Assembly: GCA_016792845.1 (NCBI GenBank)
Contig: JAEUKH010000017.1
Location: 1 to 64,000, forward strand
Direction of reading: 5' to 3'
Origin: Myxococcales bacterium
GTDB lineage: Bacteria; Myxococcota_A; Polyangia; Polyangiales; Ga0077539
Length of the DNA: 64,000 nucleotides
Made by a program: the position numbers and the translations under genes. Below, one piece after another: positions 16,517 to 25,843 of the stretch (positions within the stretch are counted from its first letter, which is position 1; each line of letters opens with the position of its first letter). The notes beneath the pieces are model-generated. The model had not been told where the DNA came from. It made no database searches and saw nothing but the letters and a program-made list of their open reading frames with translations.

Positions 16517-18976
16517 ATGGCCCTGTTTGGCAAGCGATCGGCGCTTGAGCGGCTCGTTCGCGGCGAGTGGAAGGATGAGGCCGAGAAGCTGGCCTTGTTG
16601 AGCGCGCTGCGCGACGAGTCGGGGGTCAAGGCGGGCGACCTCTTGCCGCTGGTGTGGAGCCCCGACGCGACGCTTCGTCAGTCGGTGGCGCCGCTCTTTG
16701 TGGCCCGCGCCGACGCCCGCGCGGTGACGGCCTTTGTGGGCGAGCTCCAGGGCAAGGCCGGGGCGGCTCGGGCCTTCGGCTTTCGGGTGATGGCGCGGCT
16801 CAAGCCCGAGGTGCTCGGCCCGGCCATCGACGCGCTCTTGAAGCACAGTTCGCCCTTGCAGCAGCGCTTCGGTTGGGAGGTCGCGGTCGAGCTCCCGGTC
16901 GAGGTGGTGGGCGACTATCTTGAGCGGGCGTTGCGCGAGGCGCCGGGGCCGATCAGGCTGGTGGCGCTCAACCGCATCGTGCAAGAGCGCGGCGGCCCGC
17001 TGGCGGCGCGGGCGGCCCTCATCGAGTTCGCCACGCACCCTGACGATCGCATCCGAGAGCGCGCCATCGAGCTCCTGGCCTCGCTCGGGGGCCAGCTCGA
17101 CGACGCGGCGCTCGACCTCTTGCTCGAACGCTTCCTGCACGACAACGCCGCGGTGAAGTCGCACTGCCTCGGGGCCGTGCGGGCCCTCGCGCGGAGCCGC
17201 GGGGTGGCGATGCGGCCGCGGTTCTTGAAGCTCCTCTCTGAGGGCGACGACGGGATGCGCCGCGCGGGGGCCGAGCTCTTGTTCTTGACCGGCGAGCCGG
17301 CCGAGGTGGTGCAAGAGATCCTGGTGCACTGTCGCAGCCTCCTCGGGTGGTTGCGCACGCGCATTCTGAACACGCTCCAGACCTTCGGCGACGACGTGCT
17401 GCGCCCGGCGGTGACCCTGCTCGAACACCCCGACGAGGAGGTTCGGATGCAGGCCCTGGTGCTCTGCGAGCACTTTGAAGACAAGCGTCTCGTGGGGCCG
17501 GTGGTGAAGCTCCTCGACGACCCCGACTGGTGGCTCCGGGTGACGGCGTGCGAGACGCTCTCGAAGCTCAAAGATCCGCGGGTGGTGCCGCAGCTCATCA
17601 AGGCCCTCGACGACGAAGACACGCGCTGGGCGGCCATCGACGCCCTCGGCAGCATCGGCGGCGACGCGGCCCTCGGGGCGTTGGTGAAGCTCCTCGGAGA
17701 CGGGCGGCCCGAGGTGAGGCTCGAAGCGGCCCAGGTGTGCGCGCGCTCGGGGGCGCCGTCGGCGCTCGATGCGCTGCGGAGGCTCTCGACGCAAGACCCT
17801 TCGCAAGAGGTGCGCACGCGGCTCTTGGAGCTTCTCAGAGAGCGCGGCGATCACGGCGGCCTCGACGAGCGCGCGACGGCGGCGGTGACCAGCTCGGCCC
17901 TGACCCGGCCGCTCGATCGGCTCCTGGCCGAGGCCCGCGAGCGCGGGGCGAGCGACATCCAGATCACCGTCGACGAGCCGCCGATGTTCAGGCTCCACGG
18001 GCAGATGTTTCGCACGGAGCATCCGCCGTGGCGCGCCGACGAGACCCGGGCGGCGGTGCTCGAGGTGCTCGACCCTGCGCGGCGTCGGGCCTTCGAGGCC
18101 GCGGGCGAGGTCGATTTCTGCCACGCCATCGCGGGGGTGGGTCGCTACCGCGCGAACGCGTTCGTGCAGCGCAAGGGCACCTGCGCGGCGTTTCGGGCCA
18201 TCCCCAATTTGCCGCCGACCTTCGCCGAGCTGCGCTTGCCCGGTCAGCTGACCGAGCTGCTCGATTATCACCAAGGGTTGATCTTGGTCTCGGGGCCCGC
18301 GGGGGGCGGCAAGAGCACGACCCTCGCGGCGATCTTGAACCTCATCAACGAGACCAAGAGCGACCACATCATTACGCTCGAAGACCCGATCGAGTTCGTT
18401 CACCCGGTGAAGAGCTCGCTGGTGAATCAGCGCGAGGTGTCGGTTCACACCGAGAGCTTCGCGCGGGCGTTGCGGGCGGCGCTGCGCGAAGACCCTGACG
18501 TCATCATGGTGGGCGAGATGCGCGACGTCGAGACTGTGCGCATGGCCCTGATGGCGGCCGAGACGGGGCACCTGGTGGTGGCCACGCTGCACACGACCAG
18601 CGCGGTGGCGACGGTCGACCGTCTGGTCGAGAGCTTCCCCCCAGATGAGCAGGCGCAGGTGCGCATCGCGCTGTCTGAGAGCTTGAAATACGTGGTGTCG
18701 CAGTCGCTCGTGCCGCGGGCCGACGGGGCCGGTCGGGTGGCCGTCTACGAGGTGCTCAAGGGCACCATGAACGTGTCGACGCTGATTCGTGAGAACAAGA
18801 CCTTTCAGCTCCCGAGCTTGATGCAAATCTCGCGGGCTCACGGCATGGTGACGCTCGACCAGAGCCTCGAAGATCTCTTGAACGCTGGGCTGATCAGCGC
18901 CGAGACCGCGTGGGCCAGGGCCGAGAAGAAAGAGCTGTTCGAAGGGCGTCTGCCCGAAGGGAGTCTCTCGGCATGA
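16517..18976 (+). CDS. HEAT-repeat/PilT-type ATPase fusion
   Basis: 819 aa from the ATG at 16517, with GGAG 8 nt upstream. Residues about 1-450 are alpha-solenoid repeats of HEAT/PBS-lyase type (for example VGPVVKLLDDPDWWLRVTA and VVPQLIKALDDEDTRWAAI). Residues about 460-800 are a PilT/PilU-type secretion ATPase: ASDIQITVDEPPMFRLHG, Walker A GPAGGGKSTT near 593, ITLEDPIEFVH, Walker B DPDVIMVGEMRD and His box VVATLHTTSA. It probably powers pilus retraction or a related machine, with the solenoid as docking surface. Its stop overlaps the next pilT start (ATGA). I know of no standard family member with this fusion. Confidence 0.92.
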   Translation: MALFGKRSALERLVRGEWKDEAEKLALLSALRDESGVKAGDLLPLVWSPDATLRQSVAPLFVARADARAVTAFVGELQGKAGAARAFGFRVMARLKPEVLGPAIDALLKHSSPLQQRFGWEVAVELPVEVVGDYLERALREAPGPIRLVALNRIVQERGGPLAARAALIEFATHPDDRIRERAIELLASLGGQLDDAALDLLLERFLHDNAAVKSHCLGAVRALARSRGVAMRPRFLKLLSEGDDGMRRAGAELLFLTGEPAEVVQEILVHCRSLLGWLRTRILNTLQTFGDDVLRPAVTLLEHPDEEVRMQALVLCEHFEDKRLVGPVVKLLDDPDWWLRVTACETLSKLKDPRVVPQLIKALDDEDTRWAAIDALGSIGGDAALGALVKLLGDGRPEVRLEAAQVCARSGAPSALDALRRLSTQDPSQEVRTRLLELLRERGDHGGLDERATAAVTSSALTRPLDRLLAEARERGASDIQITVDEPPMFRLHGQMFRTEHPPWRADETRAAVLEVLDPARRRAFEAAGEVDFCHAIAGVGRYRANAFVQRKGTCAAFRAIPNLPPTFAELRLPGQLTELLDYHQGLILVSGPAGGGKSTTLAAILNLINETKSDHIITLEDPIEFVHPVKSSLVNQREVSVHTESFARALRAALREDPDVIMVGEMRDVETVRMALMAAETGHLVVATLHTTSAVATVDRLVESFPPDEQAQVRIALSESLKYVVSQSLVPRADGAGRVAVYEVLKGTMNVSTLIRENKTFQLPSLMQISRAHGMVTLDQSLEDLLNAGLISAETAWARAEKKELFEGRLPEGSLSA

Positions 18977-20691
18977 GTCGCGAAGATCAACGCGGACAGG
19001 GCCCCTCGATCAGGGCCGAGGTCGTGCAAGCGCCGCGGGTGAAGGTGCCGAGCGTTGCGCCGGGTGCAGCGCCGAGTGCGCCGCCGAGTGCGCCCGCAGC
19101 GCGCGGGTCGCGGCCCGCGGTGGTGGTCGAGGAGGTGGTGTTGCAGCCGCAGCGCGCGCCGCTCCGCGACGAGCCCGCAGCGCGCTTTCCGGTTCGCGAG
19201 AGCATCCCGGTTCGCGAGAGCGTTTCGGTTCGCGAGAGCGCGGCGGGGCGTGGCGCGCGCGAGGTGGTCGAGGCCTTTGACTTCGACGAGGCGCCTTCGC
19301 GGCCTGTGATGGTGCCGCCGGTGCCTCAGCGGCCTGCGGCGCTCGGCGGCGAGGCGGCCCCCTCGCAGGAGCTCGTGGCGCGGCTCAGGCGCGAGCTCGA
19401 GGCCACGGTTTCGGCGCAGATCGAGGCCCAGGTGGCGGCGCGCACGGCGGGCCTCGAAGCGGCGCTGAGTGCGCTTAAATCACAGGTAGTTTCAGGCACA
19501 TCGGGTGGGGCAGGGGGCCACGCTGCGGCGCCGCAGGCGGCCGTCGCGCCGGTCGGGGCGGTGACCGCGGCGCTGCCCAATGAGGCGCCGGGCACGCCGG
19601 GGCGAAACCGCATCGATCGCTTCCTCAAGCTCATGAACGACCGCGGCGCGAGCGACCTGCACCTCAGCGTCGGGCGCCCGCCCATCTTTCGCCTCGGCGG
19701 CCGCATGGAGCCCATCCGCTACCGCACCATCGGCGAGGGCGATTTTCGTGCGCTGGTCGAGCCCATCGCGCCGATGCACCTCTGGGCTGAGTACCTCAAG
19801 GGCGGCGACGCTGACTTCGCGTACGAGCTGCCCGGGGTGTGCCGCTTCAGGGTCAACATCTTTAAGCAGGCGCGGGGCATGGGGGCGGTGTTTCGCGTGA
19901 TCCCCACGCGGCTCATGACCGTCGAGCAGCTTGGGCTTCCGCCGGTGCTGCGCAAGGTGGTCGAGATGCGCTCGGGGCTCGTGCTGGTGACCGGGCCCAC
20001 GGGCTCGGGCAAGAGCACGACGCTCTCGGCGATCATCAATGAGATGAATGAGAAGCGCGCGATGCACTTTGTCACCATCGAAGACCCGATCGAGTTTGTG
20101 CACCCGAACAAGAAGAGCCTCATGAGCCAGCGCGAGATCGGGCCGCACTCGAAGAGCTTCTCGACGGCGCTGCGGGCCGCCGTGCGCGAAGACCCCGACG
20201 CGGTGCTGGTGGGCGAGATGCGCGACCTCGAGACCATCAGCATGGCGTTGAACGCGGCCGAGACCGGGGTGCTGGTCTTTGGCACGCTCCACACCAACTC
20301 GGCGGCCAAGACCCTCGATCGGATTATCAACGTCTTTCCGGCAGACAAGCAGCCGGGGGTGCGCGGCACGCTGGCCTCAGTGACCAAGTGCGTGGTGGCC
20401 CAACAGCTCTTGAAGAAGAAGGGCGGCGGCCGGGTCGCCGCGGTCGAGATTCTCTTCGGCTCGCCCGCCATGTCGAGCATGGTGCGCGAAGGAAAGACCC
20501 ATCAGATCGGGGGCCTCCTCAAGCTCGGCAAGCGCGAAGGCATGATCGCAATGGACGACGCCCTCAGGGGCCTCGTCGAGGGTGAGCTCGTCGAGCCGAG
20601 GGCCGCGCTCGAAAAGGCGCTCGACAAAGACGAGATGCGAAAGTGGCTCCGTGAGCGCGGCGCCGACGTGCCCGACGAGGCCGCCCATTAG
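18973..20691 (+). CDS. pilT: PilT-type retraction ATPase with long N-terminal extension
   Basis: 572 aa. The ATG overlaps the stop of the fusion gene, so both are translated in series. The first 210 or so residues are low complexity: Pro/Ala-rich, with a VRES motif repeated (residues about 75-90) and a short coiled-coil stretch near 135-165. The PilT core follows: ASDLHLSVGRPPIFRLGG, Walker A GPTGSGKSTT near residue 341, VTIEDPIEFVH, DPDAVLVGEMRD, and GTLHTNSAAKT. It is expected to drive hexameric, ATP-dependent pilus depolymerisation at the inner membrane. The pairing with a diverged paralogue resembles pilT-pilU, where the second ATPase acts as helper. Confidence 0.93.
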   Translation: MSREDQRGQGPSIRAEVVQAPRVKVPSVAPGAAPSAPPSAPAARGSRPAVVVEEVVLQPQRAPLRDEPAARFPVRESIPVRESVSVRESAAGRGAREVVEAFDFDEAPSRPVMVPPVPQRPAALGGEAAPSQELVARLRRELEATVSAQIEAQVAARTAGLEAALSALKSQVVSGTSGGAGGHAAAPQAAVAPVGAVTAALPNEAPGTPGRNRIDRFLKLMNDRGASDLHLSVGRPPIFRLGGRMEPIRYRTIGEGDFRALVEPIAPMHLWAEYLKGGDADFAYELPGVCRFRVNIFKQARGMGAVFRVIPTRLMTVEQLGLPPVLRKVVEMRSGLVLVTGPTGSGKSTTLSAIINEMNEKRAMHFVTIEDPIEFVHPNKKSLMSQREIGPHSKSFSTALRAAVREDPDAVLVGEMRDLETISMALNAAETGVLVFGTLHTNSAAKTLDRIINVFPADKQPGVRGTLASVTKCVVAQQLLKKKGGGRVAAVEILFGSPAMSSMVREGKTHQIGGLLKLGKREGMIAMDDALRGLVEGELVEPRAALEKALDKDEMRKWLRERGADVPDEAAH

Positions 20692-20703
20692 GGGCTCGCG
20701 CGG

Positions 20704-21672
20704 CTAGATCTCGTAGTTGCTCCAGAGGTCGTCGTCGTCGCCGGGGGTCGACCCGGGGCGAACCACCCGAAGCTCGGGGGGCTTCACGGCGACCTTGCTC
20801 CCTGGCGGGATTGATTTTGTGATGAACACCGAGCCGCCCACGGTCGAGCCCGCGCCGATCACGGTGGTGCCGCCGAGCACCGTCGCGTTGGCGTAGAGGG
20901 TGACCTGGTCGTCGACGGTGGGGTGCCGTCGGGTGTTGCGAATCACGCGGCCCTCGGCGTCGCGCGGGTGCGAGATGGCCCCGAGGGTGACGCCCTGGTA
21001 GAGCTTCACCCCCGCGCCGATGCGGCTCGTCTCGCCGATCACGACGCCGGTCGCGTGGTCGATGAAGAAGTGTCGCCCGATCTCGGCGCCGGGGTGAATG
21101 TCGGCCCCCGAGCGGCTGTGGGCCCACTCGCTCATGATGCGCGGCATCAGCGGGATGCCCATGGCGTACATCTCGTGGGCCACGCGGTGCACCGTGATGG
21201 CCAGGAGCCCCGGGTAGGCGAGCACCACCTCGTCGAGGCTCTGGGCCGCCGGGTCGCCGTCAAACGCCGCTTGGATGTCTTCGATGAGCTGGTGGCGAAT
21301 CTCAGGGATGCGCCCCACCAGCATGCCCGCGAGCCGCGTCGCGTGCGAGGCGCAGCGGCCCGCGTCGCTGGTGCTGAGCTCGCCCTCGAACTCGAAGCAG
21401 AGGCACTGCTCGATCTGGTGCGAGAGCTTCTGACGGAGCGTCGAGAGCAGCGTGCCGACGTGGTACCTGAGGTTCGACGCGGTGAGGTCGTGGCGGCCGA
21501 AATACCCCGGGTAGAACACCTCGAAGAACAGCCTTACGATCTCGACCACGGCGTCGCGGGAGGGCAAAAATCGCCGCCCGATGCGCTGCCCTCGGGGGTC
21601 GCCGCGGTAGCTCTCAAGCACCGCCTCGACGGCCTCGTCGAGGGTGCGGTCGCCGCACTCACACTCGCTCAT
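20704..21672 (-). CDS. cysE: Serine O-acetyltransferase (EpsC-like)
   Basis: 322 aa from the ATG at 21672. Makes O-acetylserine from serine and acetyl-CoA. The C-terminal half is a left-handed beta-helix of hexapeptide repeats ([24 protein letters not shown], read in segments, and [17 protein letters not shown]), with the catalytic HATG and YQGVTLGA motifs. The N-terminal 150 residues are helical, as in the EpsC branch. Its start overlaps the stop of cysK by 4 bp, so the two form one operon, the classical cysteine-synthase partnership. The C-terminus ends [11 protein letters not shown]; a C-terminal Ile is the residue that usually docks into the CysK active site. Confidence 0.95.
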   Translation of the reverse strand: MSECECGDRTLDEAVEAVLESYRGDPRGQRIGRRFLPSRDAVVEIVRLFFEVFYPGYFGRHDLTASNLRYHVGTLLSTLRQKLSHQIEQCLCFEFEGELSTSDAGRCASHATRLAGMLVGRIPEIRHQLIEDIQAAFDGDPAAQSLDEVVLAYPGLLAITVHRVAHEMYAMGIPLMPRIMSEWAHSRSGADIHPGAEIGRHFFIDHATGVVIGETSRIGAGVKLYQGVTLGAISHPRDAEGRVIRNTRRHPTVDDQVTLYANATVLGGTTVIGAGSTVGGSVFITKSIPPGSKVAVKPPELRVVRPGSTPGDDDDLWSNYEI

Positions 21673-22649
21673 GCGGTGGCCTTCTCGACCTCGGCGAACA
21701 TGCCATCGAAGAGCGCCGTGGTGAGGTAGCGCTCGCCGCCGTCGGGGAGCACCACCACGATGGTCTTGCCCGCGTACTTCGGGTCGTTGGCGAGGCGCAG
21801 CGCGCCCACCATCGCGGCGCCGCACGAGATGCCGCAGAGGATGCCCTCTTCGCGGGCGAGGCGCCGGGCCATCTCGATGGACTCGTCGTTCGACACCTGC
21901 TCGACCCGGTCGACGAGCGAGAGGTCGAGGTTTCTCGGCACGAAGCCCGCGCCGATGCCTTGGATCTTGTGGGGCCCCGGGGCCGCGGGCTGCCCCGCGA
22001 GGGTCTGCGAGATCACCGGCGAGTGCACGGGCTCGACGGCCACGGTCTCGATGGCCTTGCCCTGGGTCTTCTTGATGTACCGGCTCACCCCGGTGATGGT
22101 GCCGCCGGTGCCGACGCCGCAGACCACCACGTCGACGCCGCCGTCGGTGTCTTGCCAGATCTCGGGGCCGGTGGTGCGCTCGTGGATGCTGGGGTTGGCG
22201 GGGTTCTCAAACTGGCGCATGAGGACGTAGCGGCCGGGGTCGCTCGCGGCGAGCTCTTCGGCCCGGGCGATGGCGCCCTTCATGCCGAGGGGCCCCGGGG
22301 TGAGCACGAGCTTCGCGCCGAAGGCTACGAGCACCTTGCGGCGCTCGATGCTCATGGTCTCGGGCATCGTGAGCACGCACTCGTACCCGCGCGAGGCCGC
22401 GGCGAACGCGAGGGCGATGCCGGTGTTGCCCGAGGTCGCCTCGACGATGGTCTTGCCGGGGCCGAGGAGGCCCTTCTCTTCAGCGTCCCACACCATCGAG
22501 GCGCCGATGCGGCACTTGACGCTGTAGGCGGGGTTTCGGCCCTCGATCTTGGCCAGCACCGTCGCGCCGGCGCCGCGGCTCACCCGTGTGATGCGCACGA
22601 GCGGTGTCGCGCCGATTGAACGTGAGTTGTCGTCGTAGATTCTGGCCAT
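21669..22649 (-). CDS. cysK: Cysteine synthase A
   Basis: 326 aa from the ATG at 22649. PLP-dependent condensation of O-acetylserine with sulfide to give cysteine. The PLP lysine lies in [14 protein letters not shown], matching enterobacterial Cys[11 protein letters not shown] binds the substrate, and [11 protein letters not shown] holds the phosphate loop. It is upstream of and overlaps cysE, giving a complete two-gene route from serine. A 7-bp inverted repeat (TTCGAGG/CCTCGAA, 22676-22698) lies just upstream and could be regulatory, though it is short. Divergent from the exporter gene at 22795. Confidence 0.97.
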   Translation of the reverse strand: MARIYDDNSRSIGATPLVRITRVSRGAGATVLAKIEGRNPAYSVKCRIGASMVWDAEEKGLLGPGKTIVEATSGNTGIALAFAAASRGYECVLTMPETMSIERRKVLVAFGAKLVLTPGPLGMKGAIARAEELAASDPGRYVLMRQFENPANPSIHERTTGPEIWQDTDGGVDVVVCGVGTGGTITGVSRYIKKTQGKAIETVAVEPVHSPVISQTLAGQPAAPGPHKIQGIGAGFVPRNLDLSLVDRVEQVSNDESIEMARRLAREEGILCGISCGAAMVGALRLANDPKYAGKTIVVVLPDGGERYLTTALFDGMFAEVEKATA

Positions 22650-22794
22650 ACTCGCTGTCTCTCCTGACCGTGCGTTTCGAGGCGAAGCCCCCCTCGAAGT
22701 TGGGCCGCGGAGACTACTGCGAAGCCCCCGGCGCTGCCAGTGGCACCCTGACCGCTGTCGACACGCCGCGGGCCCCCGTGTCAGAAGCCTCGCG

Positions 22795-24009
22795 ATGAAC
22801 GCATCGCTGGCCCCTTCGCCGCGGGCCGAGGGCTCTGACGACCTGCGCTTCGTGCTGATCTTGGGGCTCCTGACGGCGCTCGGGCCGCTCTCCATCGACC
22901 TGTATCTTCCGAGCCTCCCGCGCATCGCGGCGGGTCTCGGGGCGACCGACGCGGCGGTGCAGCTGACCCTCTCGGCCTTCTTCGCGGGGCTGTGCCTCGG
23001 ACAGCTCGTGTACGGGCCGCTCACCGATCGCTACGGCCGCAAGCCGCCGCTCTATGTGGGCCTCGGGCTCTACGTCTTCGGGTCGCTGGTCTGCGCCGCG
23101 GCGCCGCGGGTCGAGGTGCTCATCGCGGGTCGATTTCTTCAAGCCATGGGCGGGGCTGCGGGCCAGGTGGTGACCCGCGCCGCGGTGCGCGATCGGTATG
23201 TGGGCGCTGAGGCCGCGCGGCTCCTCTCGCGGCTCACCCTGGTGATGGGGCTCGCGCCCATTCTCGCCCCGATGTTGGGGGCCCAACTGCTCCGGGTCGC
23301 GAACTGGCGGGCGCTCTTTGTGGCCCTGAGCCTCGCCGGGGTGGCGTGCCTCGCGCTGATGGTGCGGCACCTCCCCGAGACGGCGACGCGTCGCACCGAG
23401 CGGCTCTCTCCGCGGGGTGTGCTCACGGGCCTCGGGGCGGTGCTCGGAGACCGCGGCTTTCGGAGCGCGGCGCTCGCCGGGGCCTTCGCGCAGGCGGGCA
23501 TGTTCGCGTACATCGCGGGTTCGCCCTTCGTGCTCATGGGCCACTACCACCTCACGCCCGGGCGCTACGGCCAGGTCTTCGGCATGAACGCCGCGGGCCT
23601 CATCGCGGGCGCTCAGGTGAACCACCGGCTCCTCGCTGGGCGCGGGCCGCAGACGCTCCTCGGGCGGGCCTCGGCGGTGATCGCCCTCGACGGCGCGCTG
23701 CTCATGGGCCTCGGGCTTTGGGGCCACGCCCCGCTCGGGGCGGTGCTCGCGGCGCTCTTTGTCTTCGTGGCGAGCCTCGGCTTTGTGGGCTCGAACGCCA
23801 CGGCCCTCGCGATGGAGTCTCAGGGCGCGCGGGCGGGCCTCGCCTCGGCGGCGCTGGGGGCGACGAGCTTCCTCCTCGCCGCGGCTTCGTCAGGGGCCGT
23901 GAGCGCGCTCAACGACACCACCTTGCGGCCGCTCGGGGCCGTGATGTGTGCGTGCGGGGTGGGCTCGGCGGCGGCCGCGCAGGCGAGCCGACGTCTCAGG
24001 CGCGCTTGA
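22795..24009 (+). CDS. Bcr/CflA-type MFS drug-resistance transporter
   Basis: 404 aa, about twelve hydrophobic helices. The N-terminal segment [20 protein letters not shown] is the hallmark of the Bcr/CflA subfamily, and [16 protein letters not shown] is the MFS loop 2-3 motif. Family members expel bicyclomycin, chloramphenicol, florfenicol or cysteine by proton antiport. Divergent placement next to cysK-cysE is of interest because E. coli Bcr can export cysteine, but the link is only suggestive. The 3' end overlaps the convergent DoxX-like gene by 14 bp. Confidence 0.93.
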   Translation: MNASLAPSPRAEGSDDLRFVLILGLLTALGPLSIDLYLPSLPRIAAGLGATDAAVQLTLSAFFAGLCLGQLVYGPLTDRYGRKPPLYVGLGLYVFGSLVCAAAPRVEVLIAGRFLQAMGGAAGQVVTRAAVRDRYVGAEAARLLSRLTLVMGLAPILAPMLGAQLLRVANWRALFVALSLAGVACLALMVRHLPETATRRTERLSPRGVLTGLGAVLGDRGFRSAALAGAFAQAGMFAYIAGSPFVLMGHYHLTPGRYGQVFGMNAAGLIAGAQVNHRLLAGRGPQTLLGRASAVIALDGALLMGLGLWGHAPLGAVLAALFVFVASLGFVGSNATALAMESQGARAGLASAALGATSFLLAAASSGAVSALNDTTLRPLGAVMCACGVGSAAAAQASRRLRRA

Positions 24010-24427
24010 GGGGCAGAAGGGCCCGCACCCGCGGGTCGCGAAGCCAGAGCCCCGCCACCGCGAGCACGCCCAACACGATCGGCGCCGTCGGAGACTCGCC
24101 GATGCGGACGTGGGCCGCGGTCGCGCCGCCGAGGTAGGCGAGGGTCAAGAGCGTGCCGAGCACCGAGGTCTGCGGCGTGAGGTAGAGGAGCGCGCACACC
24201 AGCTCGACCACGCCCACCGCGCCGAGGCTCGCCTCGCGGAAGCCCAGGTGCCCGACCCACTGGCCGACGAACTCTTCGCCGTGTCGCAGCTTCATCGCGG
24301 CGCTTGAGACGAGCCCGAGGCCCGCCAGGGCGGTCAAGATGCGCCCAGCCCAAAGGGTGAGCGGGTGGGTCGCGGTCGAGGTCTGAGGCGCCGAGAGGGC
24401 GTCGCGGTCGAGGGTCGTGGCGTTCAT
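23996..24427 (-). CDS. DoxX-like membrane protein
   Basis: 143 aa from the ATG at 24427. Four hydrophobic helices with SSAAMKLRHGEEFVGQWVGHLG and GVVELVCALLYLTPQTSVLGTLL, as in the DoxX_2 group of small quinone- or redox-linked membrane proteins. The function of this subgroup is not established. It overlaps the exporter gene tail-to-tail. The gap of about 105 bp to the gene ending at 24532 shows no clear terminator. Confidence 0.85.
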   Translation of the reverse strand: MNATTLDRDALSAPQTSTATHPLTLWAGRILTALAGLGLVSSAAMKLRHGEEFVGQWVGHLGFREASLGAVGVVELVCALLYLTPQTSVLGTLLTLAYLGGATAAHVRIGESPTAPIVLGVLAVAGLWLRDPRVRALLPLKRA

Positions 24428-24531
24428 GCGCCGCAAGGTGCGCTTCGCCCTTGGGTGCCACAAGGTTGCGCGAGTGAGAAGGATCTGCTCAAAAAGTGAT
24501 CAAATGGCAGCGCGCCCCGAGGGCCTAGGGT

Positions 24532-25758
24532 TCAAGGGCGCACCCGTACTGCGGGGCCCAAGGCGGCGCTGAGGGCGGCGAGACGCTCGGCGCGTACCCG
24601 CGGATCGACGCTGCGGAGGGCGACGGCCTGGACGGCGTCGTTGTCGCGGAGGCTCCACACGGCGTTGGCCACCACGCCCGAGAGCGTGAGGCGGCTCGGG
24701 TCGCTGAGGTCGAAGGTCGTGTGCAAGACCACCCCGTCGCGGAACGAGGGGTCGTACACCCACGGGTTTGCCGCGATCGCCGCAGGGGTGACCCCGAGGT
24801 GCCAGCCGCCGCCGTGGGCCGACACGAGGCTGCCGAGCGACCACGCGACGAGGGCCTCTCCGCGCGGTGAGCTGCGCCGCTCGACGGGGCCGACGCGCTC
24901 GGGGCCCACCACCAAGACGAGGTCGGCGCCGGCGGTGACCAGGCGGTCGACCAAGGCGCGCCGCGGCGACCCGGGCCCCGCGACGGGCTCGCGCCCGAGG
25001 TCCAGCGCCACCACCATCACGTCGACGCTCGATCGCGACGCTTCGAGCCACTCGACGAGCCCGCTGCCGTCGCCGTCGAGGCGGGTGATGCGCGCCGCCG
25101 TGGGGTCTCCCGAGGGCGCCCGCTCAGAGCGCGACGCCGCCGCGAGGAAGCCCACCTGGAGCCCCTCGCGGGCGATCACCACCGGCGCACACGGGCCCTC
25201 GTCGCCCACGCACGCGCCCACCGTCGGGAGCCGCGCCGCGGTGAACAGGCTCAGGGTCTCGGCGAGCCCCTCGGCCCCCCGGTCGAGGGCGCGGTCGGTT
25301 GCGAGGTTCAGCGCGTCGACGCCCAAGACCGAGAGCGCACGGGCGAGCGCGGCGTCGGCCACGAAGCGGTCGCGGGCGGGGGGGCCCGGGCGCGCCGAGA
25401 GGCTCCCGCGGAGCGTCGCAAACGCGATGGCCCGCTGCCCAAAGAGAGGGCTCACGGGCCGAAGGAGCCAGCCCAACCCTCCCTCGTCAGGGTGCCTCCG
25501 CCCTTCGGCCACGAGGCCCGGGCTCAGCGCCACCTCGCCCGCCGACGACACCGTCACCCGACGCGCCCGCGGCACATCGGGGGCGATGTTGACATTGTTC
25601 ACATCGACCGAGACGCCCGCGTCGAGGGGCGTCGTGGCCGCTGGGGCGCGCGCGTCGAGGGCGGCGTCGAGGGCGGCGCTGTGGGCGGCGTCGTGCGGGG
25701 CGCGGGCGCGAGGGCACCCTGCGAGGGCCAAGGCGAGGGCGGCGAAGCAGAGGCGCAT
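24532..25758 (-). CDS. Degenerate CapA-like lipoprotein
   Basis: 408 aa. Signal peptide with lipobox LAGC near residues 12-15, then an Asp/Ala linker. The core follows the layout of CapA/PGA_cap poly-gamma-glutamate proteins: DALNLATDRALDRGAEGLAETL aligns with the family 'NNHALDyG' helix segment, VDVMVVALDLGREPV with the 'vSLHWGxEy' strand, and GADLVLVVGPERVGPVE with 'GADxViGHHPHvxq'. The metal-binding His residues of those motifs are replaced (ALDLG, GPER), so catalysis by the metallophosphatase-like fold is doubtful. It may be a binding or scaffold protein. It contains copy B of the dispersed 21-bp motif near its 5' end. Confidence 0.75.
   Translation of the reverse strand: MRLCFAALALALAGCPRARAPHDAAHSAALDAALDARAPAATTPLDAGVSVDVNNVNIAPDVPRARRVTVSSAGEVALSPGLVAEGRRHPDEGGLGWLLRPVSPLFGQRAIAFATLRGSLSARPGPPARDRFVADAALARALSVLGVDALNLATDRALDRGAEGLAETLSLFTAARLPTVGACVGDEGPCAPVVIAREGLQVGFLAAASRSERAPSGDPTAARITRLDGDGSGLVEWLEASRSSVDVMVVALDLGREPVAGPGSPRRALVDRLVTAGADLVLVVGPERVGPVERRSSPRGEALVAWSLGSLVSAHGGGWHLGVTPAAIAANPWVYDPSFRDGVVLHTTFDLSDPSRLTLSGVVANAVWSLRDNDAVQAVALRSVDPRVRAERLAALSAALGPAVRVRP
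25585..25605. repeat. Dispersed 21-bp near-palindrome, copy B
   Basis: GATGTTGAC-AT-TGT-TC-ACATC, palindromic at 8 of 10 positions around the centre. It shares the frame ATGTTGAC-NN-TGT-NN-ACATC with copies at 11500 and 56375. It lies in the linker-encoding 5' part of the CapA-like lipoprotein gene, about 150 bp inside the coding sequence. Confidence 0.5.
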
Positions 25759-25843
25759 GATGGAGCTCGGCGTGGGTGAGTATCAGCCTTCGGGGCAAAG
25801 TGAGAGGGGTGAATCTCGCTGCGAGGCGGGGTACCCTGCGGGG

